Shown: piece by piece, positions 34,255 through 44,840 of the stretch
Numbering within the stretch: the stretch's first letter is position 1
Layout: the number at the start of each line of letters is the position of its first letter
Origin: Actinobaculum suis
GTDB taxonomy: Bacteria > Actinomycetota > Actinomycetes > Actinomycetales > Actinomycetaceae
Direction: 5' to 3'
Length of the DNA: 64,000 nucleotides
NCBI RefSeq assembly: GCF_900102025.1
Contig: NZ_FNAU01000007.1
Coordinates: forward strand, 59,945-123,944
Translations under genes and position numbers: made by a program
The notes under the pieces: model-generated
Seen by the model: only the letters and a program-made list of their open reading frames with translations
Databases searched by the model: none
Told to the model about the DNA's origin: nothing

Positions 34255-35178
34255 CTAGGAAATACGTGCTAAATAATCCATGATTGGTGCTAGCTCGGCC
34301 GCCGGTAACTGTCCCGGCGCGCTAGTAGCCTGCGCCGCAATAGTGGCAAAGCTCGCGCTGCCTCCAAAAATGCCGGTAGCAATGCGTGTAATCGCGCCGG
34401 CTGGGCCCATCGCCATGCTAATTATCGGTACCGGAAGTGCCTGGCTAGCCGCCAAAGTGGCACCCAAAACCGTGAGCGCATCCCGCTTTGAATTTGCGGT
34501 AGTGGCGATTTTCACGGCATTGGCGCCGCGCTGTGCCATCTGCGTTAGCCGGCCCAATATTTCGGCTTCGCTCGGAGTTTCCGCAAAATCGTGGAAAGAG
34601 CCAATTACCGGCACGCCGGCCCCTTGAATACCGGCCACAATTCCTTCCACCAGGCCGCTATCGCGAAACATTTCCACGTCCACGGCGTCCACGGCTCCCG
34701 ATTCGGCCAGTGCTACCAGCAAATCCGCGTACACCGGGCCCTCAATTTCTTTTTCTCCACCTTCGGCACTAGTGCGGAAAGTGGCCAAAATCGGCAGGTC
34801 GGTAGCCGTCCGCAAGTCTTGCGCGGCAGCCAGCATCGCGGTTTCCGAAAGGGCTTCTTCCATGTAATCCACGCGCCATTCCAGCAGGTCGGGAGTAAAA
34901 GTAGGCGCGCTTTCGGCGTCGTCGGCCCCGGGAGGGGTACCGCCGGTCCCGGTAAAAGTAAGGGGTTCGGTGGCGCCGGCCCCCACAGACGGGTGCCGCT
35001 CGCCATGCGCGGGCGTAAAGCCTTCGGTACCGGGGTATCGATACCCGCTCGCTTGGGCTGCGCTACCAATGAGTTCAAGTTGCGTACGCGCAACGAGGGG
35101 AACAATAATCTTAGGTGTTCCGATTCCTAAGGTGGTGCGGCGCCGTGGAGCGCTACCGATTCTGAGTTTTCCGGCCAT
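34255..35178 (-). CDS. aroD: Type I 3-dehydroquinate dehydratase, copy 2, with a 50-residue insertion
   Basis: 307 residues. Canonical motifs: LLEWRVDYME (E100), H196 in SFHDFAETP, K223 in NAVKIAT, and GAITRIATGIFGGSASF. Residues 43-95 are a Gly/Pro/Thr-rich insertion between the first strand and EWRVD, not found in typical 250-residue enzymes. The two copies share only moderate identity by eye, so the duplication is old or one was acquired separately. It may be co-transcribed with copy 1, 168 bases downstream. Confidence 0.92.
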   Translation of the reverse strand: MAGKLRIGSAPRRRTTLGIGTPKIIVPLVARTQLELIGSAAQASGYRYPGTEGFTPAHGERHPSVGAGATEPLTFTGTGGTPPGADDAESAPTFTPDLLEWRVDYMEEALSETAMLAAAQDLRTATDLPILATFRTSAEGGEKEIEGPVYADLLVALAESGAVDAVDVEMFRDSGLVEGIVAGIQGAGVPVIGSFHDFAETPSEAEILGRLTQMAQRGANAVKIATTANSKRDALTVLGATLAASQALPVPIISMAMGPAGAITRIATGIFGGSASFATIAAQATSAPGQLPAAELAPIMDYLARIS

Positions 35179-35357
35179 GGAGGCTAGCGTATCGCGGACG
35201 CACGCGGCGCCGCGAGTGCCAGGCAGATAAGCTAGGTGAATGCATTACCGCGGTGCGTAGGCAAACGCGGCGCACATGCAGTTTCCGTAATGCACAAGAC
35301 GAAGATAACATTCATATTCACGGTAACGTCACGAGGTCTAGAGGAGAATAGATAAGC

Positions 35358-36689
35358 GTGGAGGAATTGAAAGTTGCGCTCCTCGGCGCGGGTACGGTTG
35401 GTTCGCAGGTAGTTCGCTTGCTGGAAGAAAACGCGGAAGATTTCGCGGTACGGGCGGGCGCTAAACTAAAGATTATTGGGATTGCGGTGCGGGATACTAG
35501 CAAGCCGCGCGATCCTGCAATTGCGCGGTCTTTGCTTACAGACGACGCCGAATCCATTATTGACCAGGCGGATATCGTCATTGAGCTCATGGGCGGAATT
35601 GAACCGGCCCGTACCTATATCCTCCGCGCCATGGCCGGCGGAGCATCGGTGGTCACGGGCAATAAAGCCCTGCTAGCCGAGTACGGCCCGGAAATTTACG
35701 ACGCCGCCGCCGCGGCCGATGTGGATCTGTACTACGAAGCAGCCGTGGGCGGCGCGGTGCCGATTGTGTACGGGCTACGCGAATCTTTGGCGGGCGATAA
35801 TGTGCTTTCCGTGCTCGGTGTGCTCAACGGCACCACGAATTACATTCTGGACGAAATGACGCATAACGGCTTGAGCTATGCGGAAGCTTTGCGCAATGCG
35901 CAGGAACTCGGGTATGCGGAAGCCGATCCGACGGCCGATGTGGACGGTTTTGACGCCGCCGCCAAATGCGCTATTTTGGCGTCCCTCGCTTTCCACACGC
36001 GGATCAATTTGGAGGACGTTCACACCCACGGAATCCGCGATATTACACCGGAACAAATCGCTGCCGCCAAACGCGAAGGCTATGTGGTGAAACTGGTGGC
36101 TTCGGCCAAACGCCGCCCGCACGGCATTGAACTGTACGTGGGCCCCTCCCTGGTACCGCAAGGGCACCCGCTTTCTACCGTGCATGGCGCCTACAACGCC
36201 GTCGTTATTGATAGTGAAGCTTCGGACCGGCTCATGTTTTACGGACCGGGTGCAGGCGGGAGCCCCACGGCTTCCGCGGTACTTTCCGATGTGGTAGCCG
36301 CCGCGAATAAGAAGGTTTATGGAGGCCACGCCCCGCGCGAACTTATTTATGGGGAACTGCCGGTACTTTCTGCCGCCGAATCGCGTTCGCGTTTCCAGTT
36401 GCGGATGGCCGTGCCCGACGTAGTGGGCGTACTTGCCGCAATAACGAGCGTTTTTGCCCACCACGGGGTTTCTATTTCGGCGGTTGCACAAGAATCGGTG
36501 CTTCCCGAAAACAAGGGCCACAACCGCGCAATTCTTACCGTTACCACGCACGAAGCATCCCAGCGGGCACTGGAAGATACTATTGCGCAGTTGCGGGAAG
36601 GCATCCCGGTAGCGGCTTCGGAAGGCCAAGAAGATCCCGGTACCTTGCCGGTAGAAATCTCTAGTTTCATTCGAGTGGAGGAAGCGTAA
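35358..36689 (+). CDS. hom: Homoserine dehydrogenase
   Basis: 443 residues, GTG start. It reduces aspartate semialdehyde to homoserine. The nucleotide site is [19 protein letters not shown] (6-24). [12 protein letters not shown] and the active-site run [12 protein letters not shown]...LNGTTNYIL are conserved, and [21 protein letters not shown] is the family signature. The C-terminal 90 residues form an ACT domain, implying threonine feedback. The TAA stop overlaps the thrC start by one base. Confidence 0.97.
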   Translation: MEELKVALLGAGTVGSQVVRLLEENAEDFAVRAGAKLKIIGIAVRDTSKPRDPAIARSLLTDDAESIIDQADIVIELMGGIEPARTYILRAMAGGASVVTGNKALLAEYGPEIYDAAAAADVDLYYEAAVGGAVPIVYGLRESLAGDNVLSVLGVLNGTTNYILDEMTHNGLSYAEALRNAQELGYAEADPTADVDGFDAAAKCAILASLAFHTRINLEDVHTHGIRDITPEQIAAAKREGYVVKLVASAKRRPHGIELYVGPSLVPQGHPLSTVHGAYNAVVIDSEASDRLMFYGPGAGGSPTASAVLSDVVAAANKKVYGGHAPRELIYGELPVLSAAESRSRFQLRMAVPDVVGVLAAITSVFAHHGVSISAVAQESVLPENKGHNRAILTVTTHEASQRALEDTIAQLREGIPVAASEGQEDPGTLPVEISSFIRVEEA

Positions 36690-37789
36690 TGGCACATCTA
36701 TGGCAGGGAATTATTGATGAGTACCGGCAGTGGCTTCCCTTCGGGGAGGAAACTGCGGCCGTGACCTTGCGCGAAGGCGGCACCCCGCTGGTGCGGGCAC
36801 GCGCCTTGGAAGAACGTACCGGTGCCCAGGTGTATATCAAAGTGGAGGGGGCTAATCCCACCGGTTCTTTCAAAGACCGCGGGATGACTTCCGCCATCAC
36901 CCAGGTAGCTACCACGGATACCCGCATGGTGGCTTGTGCTTCTACCGGTAACACTTCCGCTTCGGCGGCGGCTTATGCGGCGCAAGCGGGCTTGGAATGC
37001 GCGGTAATTTTACCGGCCGGGAAGATTGCGGCTGGCAAGCTGGCCCAGGCGATCGTGCACGGTGCCCGCCTGGTAGCCGTGGACGGAAACTTTGATGATT
37101 GCCTGCGCATTGTGCGTGCGCTTACCGAAAAATACCCGGTGGCACTGGTGAATTCGGTGAACCCGTACCGTTTGCAAGGCCAGAAGACGGCCGCTTTTGA
37201 AATCGTTGACGAACTGGGAGACGCCCCCGATATTCACGTGCTCCCGGTAGGAAATGCGGGCAATATTTCCGCCTACTGGATGGGGTATAACGAATACGCG
37301 GGGCGCCGCACGGCTACTTCCATGGGAGAACTGCCCGCAAGCGCCACCCCGCGGGCCACGAAAGTGCCGCGCATGTGGGGCGTGCAAGCGGCGGGTGCCG
37401 CGCCCTTCGTGGCCGGCCATCCGATCGAAAATCCGGAAACTATTGCCACCGCGATTCGCATTGGAAACCCGGCGTCGTGGGATTATGCGGTAGCGGCCCG
37501 GGACGATTCGGGCGGGTGGATCCGCGCCGTTTCGGATACCGAAATTCTGGAAGCGCAGGCGCTACTGGCCGCGCAGGTAGGTATTTTTGTGGAACCGGCG
37601 TCTGCGGCTTCCGTGGCCGGCCTGCTGGCCGCCGCCCAAGCCGGGGAAGTACCCGCGGGTGCCACAATTGTGTGTACCGTTACCGGCAATGGTTTGAAGG
37701 ACACCGCTACCGCGCTGGCCGGGCGCGAGTTGGACCTGACCCCGATCGAGCCGAGCGTGGAAGCCGCGGTAAAGGTATTGAGCCTGTAG
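36689..37789 (+). CDS. thrC: Threonine synthase
   Basis: 366 residues. It converts O-phosphohomoserine to threonine. The PLP lysine is in [14 protein letters not shown] (about 60). [20 protein letters not shown] and the phosphate loop [16 protein letters not shown] are typical of the shorter actinobacterial/plant-like class. It is translationally coupled to hom. A 14-bp segment starting at its stop codon recurs before thrB. Confidence 0.96.
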   Translation: MAHLWQGIIDEYRQWLPFGEETAAVTLREGGTPLVRARALEERTGAQVYIKVEGANPTGSFKDRGMTSAITQVATTDTRMVACASTGNTSASAAAYAAQAGLECAVILPAGKIAAGKLAQAIVHGARLVAVDGNFDDCLRIVRALTEKYPVALVNSVNPYRLQGQKTAAFEIVDELGDAPDIHVLPVGNAGNISAYWMGYNEYAGRRTATSMGELPASATPRATKVPRMWGVQAAGAAPFVAGHPIENPETIATAIRIGNPASWDYAVAARDDSGGWIRAVSDTEILEAQALLAAQVGIFVEPASAASVAGLLAAAQAGEVPAGATIVCTVTGNGLKDTATALAGRELDLTPIEPSVEAAVKVLSL

Positions 37790-37843
37790 ATTTTGCTGGT
37801 TAGCACGGCTAATAAAACAGCACCGCTGATAGATTTTGCTGGT
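37787..37843. repeat. 14-bp direct repeat beginning at the thrC stop codon
   Basis: TAGATTTTGCTGGT at 37787-37800, where TAG is the thrC stop, and again at 37830-37843, just before the thrB ribosome binding site. Confidence 0.9.
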
Positions 37844-37865
37844 AAGTTCCGGAGGAGGAATATAA

Positions 37866-38771
37866 ATGCGCATTGCGAAATCAAGCGCGACCGTGCGGGT
37901 GCCCGCCACCTCGGGAAACCTGGGCCCGGGCTTCGACTGCATGGGGATGGCCCATAACATTTGGGATGAAGTTTCGGTGCGTTTAATCACCGGAAAAACC
38001 ACGGTCACCATTGAAGGCGAGGGTGCCGATACCCTGCCCACCGATGAATCTCATCTCATCGTGCGGGCCATGCGCCGCGCTTTCGAAGTGGCCGCCCTTC
38101 CTAATGTGGGTTTTGAGCTTTCCTGCCGCAATCGCATTCAGCAAGGCCGGGGCTTGGGCAGTTCCGCTGCCGCGGTAGTGGCCGGTTTGGTTTTGGTGCG
38201 CGGTTTAGTGGATCGCCCCGCTTTGCTGAACGACGACGTCCTCCTCGAACTTGCCTGCGAATTTGAAGGGCATCCCGATAACGCCGCGCCCGCGCTCTTT
38301 GGCGGAGCCGTGGTGGCGTGGAAAGACGAGCAGGAAGAAGCTACGCATGCGGCCCGCATTCCCGTCTCTCGGCGGGTGCGTACCACTTTGCTAATTCCTT
38401 CCAGTGAGCTACCAACCGTAGAAGCGCGCGCGGTTTTGCCAGCAGAAGTCCCGCACCGGGATGCGGCCCTAAATGCTTCGCGGGCCGCCATGCTCACTTT
38501 GGCTTTAGAACATTATCCGGAGCTTTTGTACACGGCTACCGAAGACCGTTTGCACCAGGAATACCGGGCCACCTCGCTTGGTGACTCATACCGCATTATG
38601 CGTGCCTTGCGGGATGCTGGATGGCCGGCAGTAATTTCTGGGGCGGGCCCCTCGGTATTGGTTTTTGATCGGCTCGATGCGGAAACCGCCGCAATTATGG
38701 AGCAAAACGGTTTCCGAGTGGATTATTCGGGAATGGCCACCCGCGGCGCACATATTATTGAGGAGGGTTAG
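37866..38771 (+). CDS. thrB: Homoserine kinase
   Basis: 301 residues with GGAGGAGG upstream. GHMP kinase that phosphorylates homoserine for ThrC. Motif 1 VRVPATSGNLGPGFDCMG, the ATP loop GRGLGSSAAAVVAG (94-107), and motif 3 VISGAGPSVLVF near the end are complete. It is the third gene of hom-thrC-thrB. Confidence 0.96.
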   Translation: MRIAKSSATVRVPATSGNLGPGFDCMGMAHNIWDEVSVRLITGKTTVTIEGEGADTLPTDESHLIVRAMRRAFEVAALPNVGFELSCRNRIQQGRGLGSSAAAVVAGLVLVRGLVDRPALLNDDVLLELACEFEGHPDNAAPALFGGAVVAWKDEQEEATHAARIPVSRRVRTTLLIPSSELPTVEARAVLPAEVPHRDAALNASRAAMLTLALEHYPELLYTATEDRLHQEYRATSLGDSYRIMRALRDAGWPAVISGAGPSVLVFDRLDAETAAIMEQNGFRVDYSGMATRGAHIIEEG

Positions 38772-39053
38772 CAGGCTTCCAACGGGTTCCGGTTCACACA
38801 TTTTCGGCGTCGTATTTGCGCGAGAACCACATATTACTGGTAAAGTATCCGGTGATCGCGAAGAATGCGTTAGAGCAACCGATCAGTACCTTCTTGTGAG
38901 AACGTTACTGGCTGTACCCAGATGGAGGCCAAACGGAAGAAGGTTCCCGCAGATTTTAATGCCAGGGGCACTCAAGCCAGGGGCACGCGCGGGTATTTAT
39001 ACATTCAGCTCATGCCGGCACTGGGCCGGCTTTAATGCCGAGGAAGGAACCTC

Positions 39054-41495
39054 GTGACGGAAACTCCCAAAATTAAGGGTGCTATTTCACAGATGCGCGT
39101 AGGCGAGCTTCGCGCGCTTGCGGATGAGCTTGGCCTCTCCGTAGATCCCAAGGCTCGTAAAGCAGATCTTCTCGCGGCCATCCGCGAAGTAGTGCCGGCG
39201 CGCCGTGGGCGGCCCGCAAAGAAACAAACCGAAACCGCAATATCGCCGGAAGGCGAGAAGCAGACCGCTCCCGCCACCGCAGAAGCTGCTAAAGAAACTG
39301 TTGACGCTAAGGGTGCGGCAGCGGCGGAAAAAACAGGGGCGATGGGTGCTAGCACTGCTTCCCTCACCACGGAAGAACGCCGTGAGCTCGCGGCCAGTGA
39401 GCCCGCCCCACGTCCCGCGAAGGCGCGCAAGAAGAAAGAAGATAAGTCGGCAAGCGCGCCGCGTCCGGGCGAATGGAAAGACGCTGTAGAAGAAGCCGAA
39501 GAAAAGCACGCGGTAAAGAAAGAACGCCGCGCGCCAGAAGAAGGCACAGAAGAACATAAAAATGCTGCCGGTACGCGGGAACGCCCGCGCCGCCGCACCC
39601 GCGTGGTGGAAAGTTTGCGCGCGGAAGAAAGAACGCCAGCGGCCGCGGCTACTGACGTTCCGGCAGCGCAGCGCCAGGAAAAGAGCACCGCTGAAAGTGC
39701 GCAGAGCCCGGCAGAAGCCAGTGAAGCTCCAGCACTGCGGCGCCAACGCCGCGAGGCGGGCGAGGCTCGGGAAGGTACCCGGAGGCGGGAAGGAACCACG
39801 CGGCGTCGTATCCGCAATCACCGCGGCTCCGATGGTTATATTGATTCCGAATCGGAAACCAAGGCGGGCACTATTGAACTTGACCTGCCTGCCCCGCGCG
39901 GCACGGTAGGGGAAACCAAGCGTTCTGAAAAGATGTCTGCCGAAGACAAGCGGGCCGCACTGGAAGCCATTGGTGATGCGGCCGAAAGGCGTGCGGAACA
40001 AGAAGAGGATGCGGGGGAGGGCCGCCGGCGCCGCCAGCGTAACCGCAACCGCACCAAGGAACGCGAAGCCCGTGCGGAAAGCAGTGAAGCGCGCGAAGAA
40101 CAGCCGCGCGTACGTAAACGCAGCGTGGAACGCAGTGAACGCGCCGAACGCAGCGAACGTACGGAACGTACTGAGCGCACTGAACGTACTGAGCGCCGGG
40201 AGCGCACCACACGCGAGGCCCGCGCGGCCAGCACCGAACAGGAAACCACCCAGCGCACGCGCGAAGAAGTACTGCTTCCCGTGGCCGGTATTGTGGACAA
40301 GGCCGGAAACCAGTTCTACCTGCGCACTGGCGGCTACTTGCCCGGAAAGAACGATGCGCGTATTTCCAACAATCTGGTACGGCAATTGGGTCTGCGCCGC
40401 GGGGATGCGGTGCAGGGCGCGGTACGCCAGGCCGAAGAAGCTGAGAATGCAAATCAGCGGCGCGGAAATCGCCGCGGAGCTGCCCGGGGCCGCCAGCAAG
40501 GCCGGCGCCGGCAAACTCCCGCAAAATCCGTTAACCAGTTGGTGGAAGTTTCTGCCATTAATGGTGTGGCTCCCGACGAAGCCACGCAACGCCCGGAGTT
40601 TAATAAGCTCACCCCGCTGTATCCGAATGAAATGTTGCGGCTGGAAACCGGAAAGAAGTCGATTTCGCAGCGAGCCATTGATTTGGTAGCGCCGATCGGC
40701 AAGGGGCAGCGCGGGCTCGTAGTTTCCCCGCCCAAGGCCGGTAAGACGATGATTTTGCAGTCGATTGCGGAATCTATCGCGCAAAACTATCCCAACGTAC
40801 ACCTCATGGTGGTGCTCGTGGATGAACGGCCGGAAGAAGTTACCGATATGCGCCGGATCGTACGCGGAGAAGTAATCGCTTCTACCTTCGACCGGCCGGC
40901 TAGCGACCACACCACCGTGGCCGAACTGGCCATTGAACGCGCCAAGCGTTTGGTAGAACTAGGCCAAGACGTAGTGGTATTGCTGGATTCGCTTACCCGC
41001 CTGGCCCGTGCCTATAACCTGGCCACGCCGGCCTCCGGGCGCATCCTCTCCGGTGGTGTGGATGCCACCGCGCTCTACCCGCCGAAGCGTTTCTTTGGCG
41101 CCGCCCGCAATATCGAAAATGGCGGTTCGCTCACGATCATTGCCACCGCGCTGGTGGAAACCGGATCGAAGATGGACGAAGTTATTTTCGAAGAATTCAA
41201 GGGCACCGGCAATATGGAACTGCGACTCTCGCGCCAGTTGGCCGACCGTCGTATTTTCCCGGCGATCGATGTTAACTCTTCCGGCACCCGCCGGGAAGAA
41301 ATGCTCTATTCGCCCGAAGAGCTCAAGGTTTTGTGGTCCTTGCGCCGCGCCCTGGGCACGCTTTCGGTGGAAGACGCATCCGACTTCGTGCTCAAACGGC
41401 TCAAGAAGACGGAAAACAATGCCGAATTCTTGGTTTCTATTATGCGCAGCGTGCAGGCCTCCGGCCATGCCGCGCTGGGCACCAAGGGAGACTAA
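39054..41495 (+). CDS. rho: Transcription termination factor Rho, long actinobacterial form
   Basis: 813 residues, GTG start with GAGGAAGGA upstream. Hexameric RNA helicase. Rho_N helices (about 8-45, [20 protein letters not shown]) are followed by about 360 residues of Arg/Glu/Ala-rich insert, including [15 protein letters not shown] repeats. The RNA-binding cold-shock domain (about 405-465) and the ATPase core come next, with Walker [10 protein letters not shown] (about 558) and the later Q and R loops. The insert is roughly twice that of the shorter actinobacterial Rho proteins and may bind RNA and raise activity on GC-rich transcripts. Confidence 0.97.
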   Translation: MTETPKIKGAISQMRVGELRALADELGLSVDPKARKADLLAAIREVVPARRGRPAKKQTETAISPEGEKQTAPATAEAAKETVDAKGAAAAEKTGAMGASTASLTTEERRELAASEPAPRPAKARKKKEDKSASAPRPGEWKDAVEEAEEKHAVKKERRAPEEGTEEHKNAAGTRERPRRRTRVVESLRAEERTPAAAATDVPAAQRQEKSTAESAQSPAEASEAPALRRQRREAGEAREGTRRREGTTRRRIRNHRGSDGYIDSESETKAGTIELDLPAPRGTVGETKRSEKMSAEDKRAALEAIGDAAERRAEQEEDAGEGRRRRQRNRNRTKEREARAESSEAREEQPRVRKRSVERSERAERSERTERTERTERTERRERTTREARAASTEQETTQRTREEVLLPVAGIVDKAGNQFYLRTGGYLPGKNDARISNNLVRQLGLRRGDAVQGAVRQAEEAENANQRRGNRRGAARGRQQGRRRQTPAKSVNQLVEVSAINGVAPDEATQRPEFNKLTPLYPNEMLRLETGKKSISQRAIDLVAPIGKGQRGLVVSPPKAGKTMILQSIAESIAQNYPNVHLMVVLVDERPEEVTDMRRIVRGEVIASTFDRPASDHTTVAELAIERAKRLVELGQDVVVLLDSLTRLARAYNLATPASGRILSGGVDATALYPPKRFFGAARNIENGGSLTIIATALVETGSKMDEVIFEEFKGTGNMELRLSRQLADRRIFPAIDVNSSGTRREEMLYSPEELKVLWSLRRALGTLSVEDASDFVLKRLKKTENNAEFLVSIMRSVQASGHAALGTKGD

Positions 41496-41777
41496 GCGTC
41501 GGGCAAGTAGGAATTGGTTTCCGCGGGCTTGGAAAACTCGCGGAATACTTTCCTGGCGCGTACGCTTATACCTAATGTTATCGGTGGTGTGCTTGCTCAC
41601 GGGCGGGCGCAATGCGGGTAGCGGCGTGTAATAATACTTCGTCGGCTTCCGGTTCACCGGTTCGTCGAAAATGGGCGCTGGCCGTAGGTACGGCGTCGTT
41701 TCGAAAAACGTTTCATCCGCGGAGAGATGGGGCGCGCGAATTGGACCCGGGGGCACTAAACGATCCAAGGAGAACAC

Positions 41778-41990
41778 ATGAAGCAGGGCATTCATCCCGA
41801 ATACCACGACGTGCACGTGGCGTGCGGCTGCGGCAATCAATTTGATACGCGGTCTACTTTCGCAGGGGACACCATGCGGGTGGAAGTGTGCAACAATTGC
41901 CATCCGTTCTACACCGGCAAGCAGAAGATTCTGGACACCGGTGGGCGTGTGGCTCGCTTCGAAGCTCGCTACGGCAAGCGCCAGAAGTAG
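41778..41990 (+). CDS. rpmE: Ribosomal protein bL31, zinc-binding type
   Basis: 70 residues with CCAAGGAGAA upstream. All four zinc cysteines are present (C16, C18, C38, C41: ACGCGN and [10 protein letters not shown]), so this is the C+ form used under zinc sufficiency. Position between rho and prfA is standard in actinobacteria. Confidence 0.97.
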   Translation: MKQGIHPEYHDVHVACGCGNQFDTRSTFAGDTMRVEVCNNCHPFYTGKQKILDTGGRVARFEARYGKRQK

Positions 41991-42445
41991 CTTCTGCAAC
42001 CGGCACCACCGCGCTTGGCGCGCCCGTGGTGCAAGCGGCGGTATAACCGGGCATACCCGGGAGTGCCGCCGTTTATTGTTGCCGCAAGCGTTGCTTTGGT
42101 GTTGCTGCGATTGTTGCTTTCGTGGCGCGGTGTCGGGTTCGCGTAAAGCGGGTCGGCGGTGCCGGGCTTGCGTAAAGCGTGTCTAGCGCACTGCTGGGTC
42201 GCGCAATCACTGGGGCAGTATTTAATGCCGTTTTGGTGCGGGGTGCGTGCTGTGCCTGCCGCGCGGACGGGAGAGCCAGAAAACTGGGCCAATGGGCTCG
42301 GTGTGTATTGTGAGTGGTGGACCGAAGTACCATTTACATGGTGGAAATAGTTATACAGAAAGCGTGAGAGCGGCCAGCACCGCCTGGTACGGCCAGCCGC
42401 TTTGTCTTTCGTTGCAGATCAGAAATACATCCGGAAAGGTGGCCC
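41991..42445. other. 455-bp spacer between rpmE and prfA
   Basis: Two hairpins at the left end as described for the terminator, then GT/GC-rich simple sequence with GCGTAAAGCG twice (near 42143 and 42171). No gene is supported. The prfA promoter must lie here but was not identified. Confidence 0.5.
42036..42077 (+). terminator. Terminator after rpmE
   Basis: CGGCGGTA and TGCCGCCG arms enclose a second small stem (CCGGG/CCCGG), followed by TTTATTGTT. Another hairpin, GCACCAC...GTGGTGC (42003-42032), precedes it. Confidence 0.8.
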
Positions 42446-43552
42446 GTGGCAGATAACCGCGCTGAAGTAGCTGAACAAATGATGGCGGAATACGAGCAGA
42501 TCGAGCGTGACATGGCCTCGCCCGAAGTGCTCAGCTCGCCCGATAAAATGCGCTCCCTGGGGCGGCGGTATGCTGAACTGGGAGTAGTAGTGGGTATTTA
42601 CCGCCAATACGCACAGGCCGCACAGGATCTAGAAGAAGCACGCGAGATCGTAGCGCAAGGTGGGGAAGACGCCGATCTTTTCAAGCCGGAATTGCCCGGC
42701 CTGGAAGCCACTTTTAATGATCTTTCTGAACAGCTCACGCAGGCTTTGTTGCCGCGTGATGAAGACGACGCCCGCGATGTAATTATGGAAATTAAGGCGG
42801 GGGCCGGCGGGGAAGAATCCGCGCTTTTTGCTTCCGATTTGGCCCGGATGTATGAACGCTACGCAGCCAAGCAAGGGTGGACGTGGGAAGTCCTTTCCGC
42901 CAATATCACCGAACTGGGTGGCATTAAAGATTCCGAGATTGCGATCCGCCATCGCGGGCAACTTAGCGATCCTGCGGAAGGGGTGTGGGCACACCTGAAA
43001 TACGAAGGTGGAGTACACCGCGTGCAACGCGTACCCGTTACCGAATCGCAAGGGCGTATTCAGACTTCTACGGCCGGGGTATTGGTTTTTGCGGAAGTCG
43101 ATGATCCAGGGGAAGTGGAAATCCACGATTCAGACCTGCGCATTGATGTGTACCGTTCTTCGGGCCCGGGCGGCCAGTCGGTGAATACCACGGATTCGGC
43201 CGTGCGTATCACCCACCTTCCCACCGGGATTGTGGTCTCCATGCAGGATGAAAAATCCCAGATCCAAAACCGCGAATCTGCCATGCGTGTGTTGCGGGCC
43301 CGTTTGCGGCAGATGCAACTCGATCAGCAGGCGGCAGAAAACGCGGAGTTGCGGCACTCGCAGGTGCGCACCTTGGACCGTTCGGAACGTATCCGCACGT
43401 ACAACTTCCCGGAAAATCGGATCGCCGATCACCGCACGGGTTATAAGGCACACAACCTTGACGCGGTGCTCGACGGCGACCTCGACGAAATTATTGATTC
43501 CGCCCGGCAAATGGATGAAAAGGCACGGCTGGAACAAGCCGAACAAAAATAA
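42446..43552 (+). CDS. prfA: Peptide chain release factor 1
   Basis: 368 residues, GTG start after GGAAAGGTGG. It reads UAA and UAG stop codons. The GGQ catalytic motif is in [15 protein letters not shown] (about 240) and the stop-reading domain precedes it, though the exact PxT tripeptide was not located. Length is normal. It is followed by its modifying enzyme prmC, the usual pair. Confidence 0.97.
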   Translation: MADNRAEVAEQMMAEYEQIERDMASPEVLSSPDKMRSLGRRYAELGVVVGIYRQYAQAAQDLEEAREIVAQGGEDADLFKPELPGLEATFNDLSEQLTQALLPRDEDDARDVIMEIKAGAGGEESALFASDLARMYERYAAKQGWTWEVLSANITELGGIKDSEIAIRHRGQLSDPAEGVWAHLKYEGGVHRVQRVPVTESQGRIQTSTAGVLVFAEVDDPGEVEIHDSDLRIDVYRSSGPGGQSVNTTDSAVRITHLPTGIVVSMQDEKSQIQNRESAMRVLRARLRQMQLDQQAAENAELRHSQVRTLDRSERIRTYNFPENRIADHRTGYKAHNLDAVLDGDLDEIIDSARQMDEKARLEQAEQK

Positions 43553-43620
43553 GACCGCGAGACCGGCAAAACTAATAACGCGGGACCGGCAAAACTAATA
43601 ACGCGGGACTGGCAATACCA
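43550..43620. repeat. 23-bp repeat after prfA, apparently derived from its stop region
   Basis: GACCGGCAAAACTAATAACG recurs with period 23 (43561, 43584, 43607, the last degenerate). The sequence around the prfA TAA (AAATAAGACCGCG) resembles the TAATAACGCGGGACCGG of each unit. Confidence 0.8.
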
Positions 43621-43654
43621 ACAACACTAATAACACGGGGCAGGCGAAAGTACG

Positions 43655-44767
43655 GTGAAGCAAGGCGAAGCTAATGCGGGGGCGGTGCCAGCTAACGGGC
43701 TCGCGGGTGCCGGCGGAGACGCTAGTACCGGCAGCGGCACGGACGCTAACATCGGCACGGACGCAAGCATTAGGCCCAGCACCGCTGCCCGGACCCCTGC
43801 CAGCACCGCGCGGCCGGGCATGGATCCGGTTGCCAGCTACGCCGGTGGCGTGTGGGCTAGCTTATTGCGCGATGCCACGTATTTACTGGCCGAATCAGGC
43901 GTCGCCTCACCGGGCCATGATGCGCGCGAGCTGGCCGAATTTGTGCTCGGCGAGCGGCCCTGGCCCAGCCGGCGCATAGCTTCCACCGCCGAGGCGCGGC
44001 GTTACTTGGAGCTCGTAGCCCAGCGGGCGGCGCGCATCCCCTTGCAACACCTTACGGGCCGCATGTACTTCCGCTATCTGACGCTAAAAAGCACCCCGGA
44101 CGCGCTGATCGTCCGGCCCGAAACCGAATTGGTGGCCGGCGAAGCAATTGATTTTCTGCGCGAACTTGTGGCGGCCGGAAATCCGGCCCAGCTGGGCGGC
44201 GCGCCAGCGGCGGGCGCGGCACCGGCCCCGCTCGCGGTAGATTTGGGAACCGGTTCGGGTGCGATTGCCCTCGCTATCGCCACCGAAGTTCCCACGGCCC
44301 GCGTGGTTGCCGTGGATATTTCCGCCGCAGCTTTAGCTTTGGCCGCAGAAAACGCCCGCCATTACCAAGTCCCCACGGCGCGTTTAGAATTTCGCCAGGG
44401 GGATGCGATGGCGCCACCGGCCAGTGCAGCATCGGTGGTGGCGGACTTGCGGGGGAGGTGCGACGTCGTCGTCACCAACCCACCCTATGTGCCGCCGCAG
44501 ATATTTTATTCTCATAGTCCGGAGGTGCAAGCCGACCCAGAATTGGCTTTAGCCGGGGGCGGCCCGCACGGGTTGGAAAAACCGGAAGCATTTTTGGCCA
44601 GTGCGGTGGAGCTATTGCGGCCCGGTGGGCTAGTGGTGATGGAACACGCGGAAGAACAGGCCGCGCCCCTGCGAGAAGCGGCTCGCAGGGCAGGGCTCAC
44701 GCAAGTGGGAACGGGAAATGACCTAACCGGCAGGCCGCGGTGGCTGCGCGGCTACAAACCGGTATAG
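43655..44767 (+). CDS. prmC: Release factor glutamine methyltransferase
   Basis: 370 residues from GTG 43655; ATG 43820 is an alternative start that would remove a 55-residue Gly/Ala/Thr/Asp-rich extension, and the conserved N-terminal helical domain (LLRDATYLLAESGVASPGHD) begins after it. PrmC methylates the GGQ glutamine of release factors using SAM. SAM site VDLGTGSGAIALAIA (about 192) and catalytic NPPY (VVTNPPYVPPQI, about 275) are intact. A Pro/Ala-rich loop (about 175-188) is extra. It follows prfA and precedes tsaC. Confidence 0.94.
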   Translation: MKQGEANAGAVPANGLAGAGGDASTGSGTDANIGTDASIRPSTAARTPASTARPGMDPVASYAGGVWASLLRDATYLLAESGVASPGHDARELAEFVLGERPWPSRRIASTAEARRYLELVAQRAARIPLQHLTGRMYFRYLTLKSTPDALIVRPETELVAGEAIDFLRELVAAGNPAQLGGAPAAGAAPAPLAVDLGTGSGAIALAIATEVPTARVVAVDISAAALALAAENARHYQVPTARLEFRQGDAMAPPASAASVVADLRGRCDVVVTNPPYVPPQIFYSHSPEVQADPELALAGGGPHGLEKPEAFLASAVELLRPGGLVVMEHAEEQAAPLREAARRAGLTQVGTGNDLTGRPRWLRGYKPV

Positions 44768-44840
44768 GGCGGGAGAAGCACCGGCGAAGCAACCGCAGCA
44801 GCGGCAGAAATATCGCATACAGAAATCGAGGCATTACGTT

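Noticed and set aside
39087..40910. 607-codon leftward frame opposite rho
   Set aside because: Antisense shadow of the Arg/Glu-rich Rho insert.
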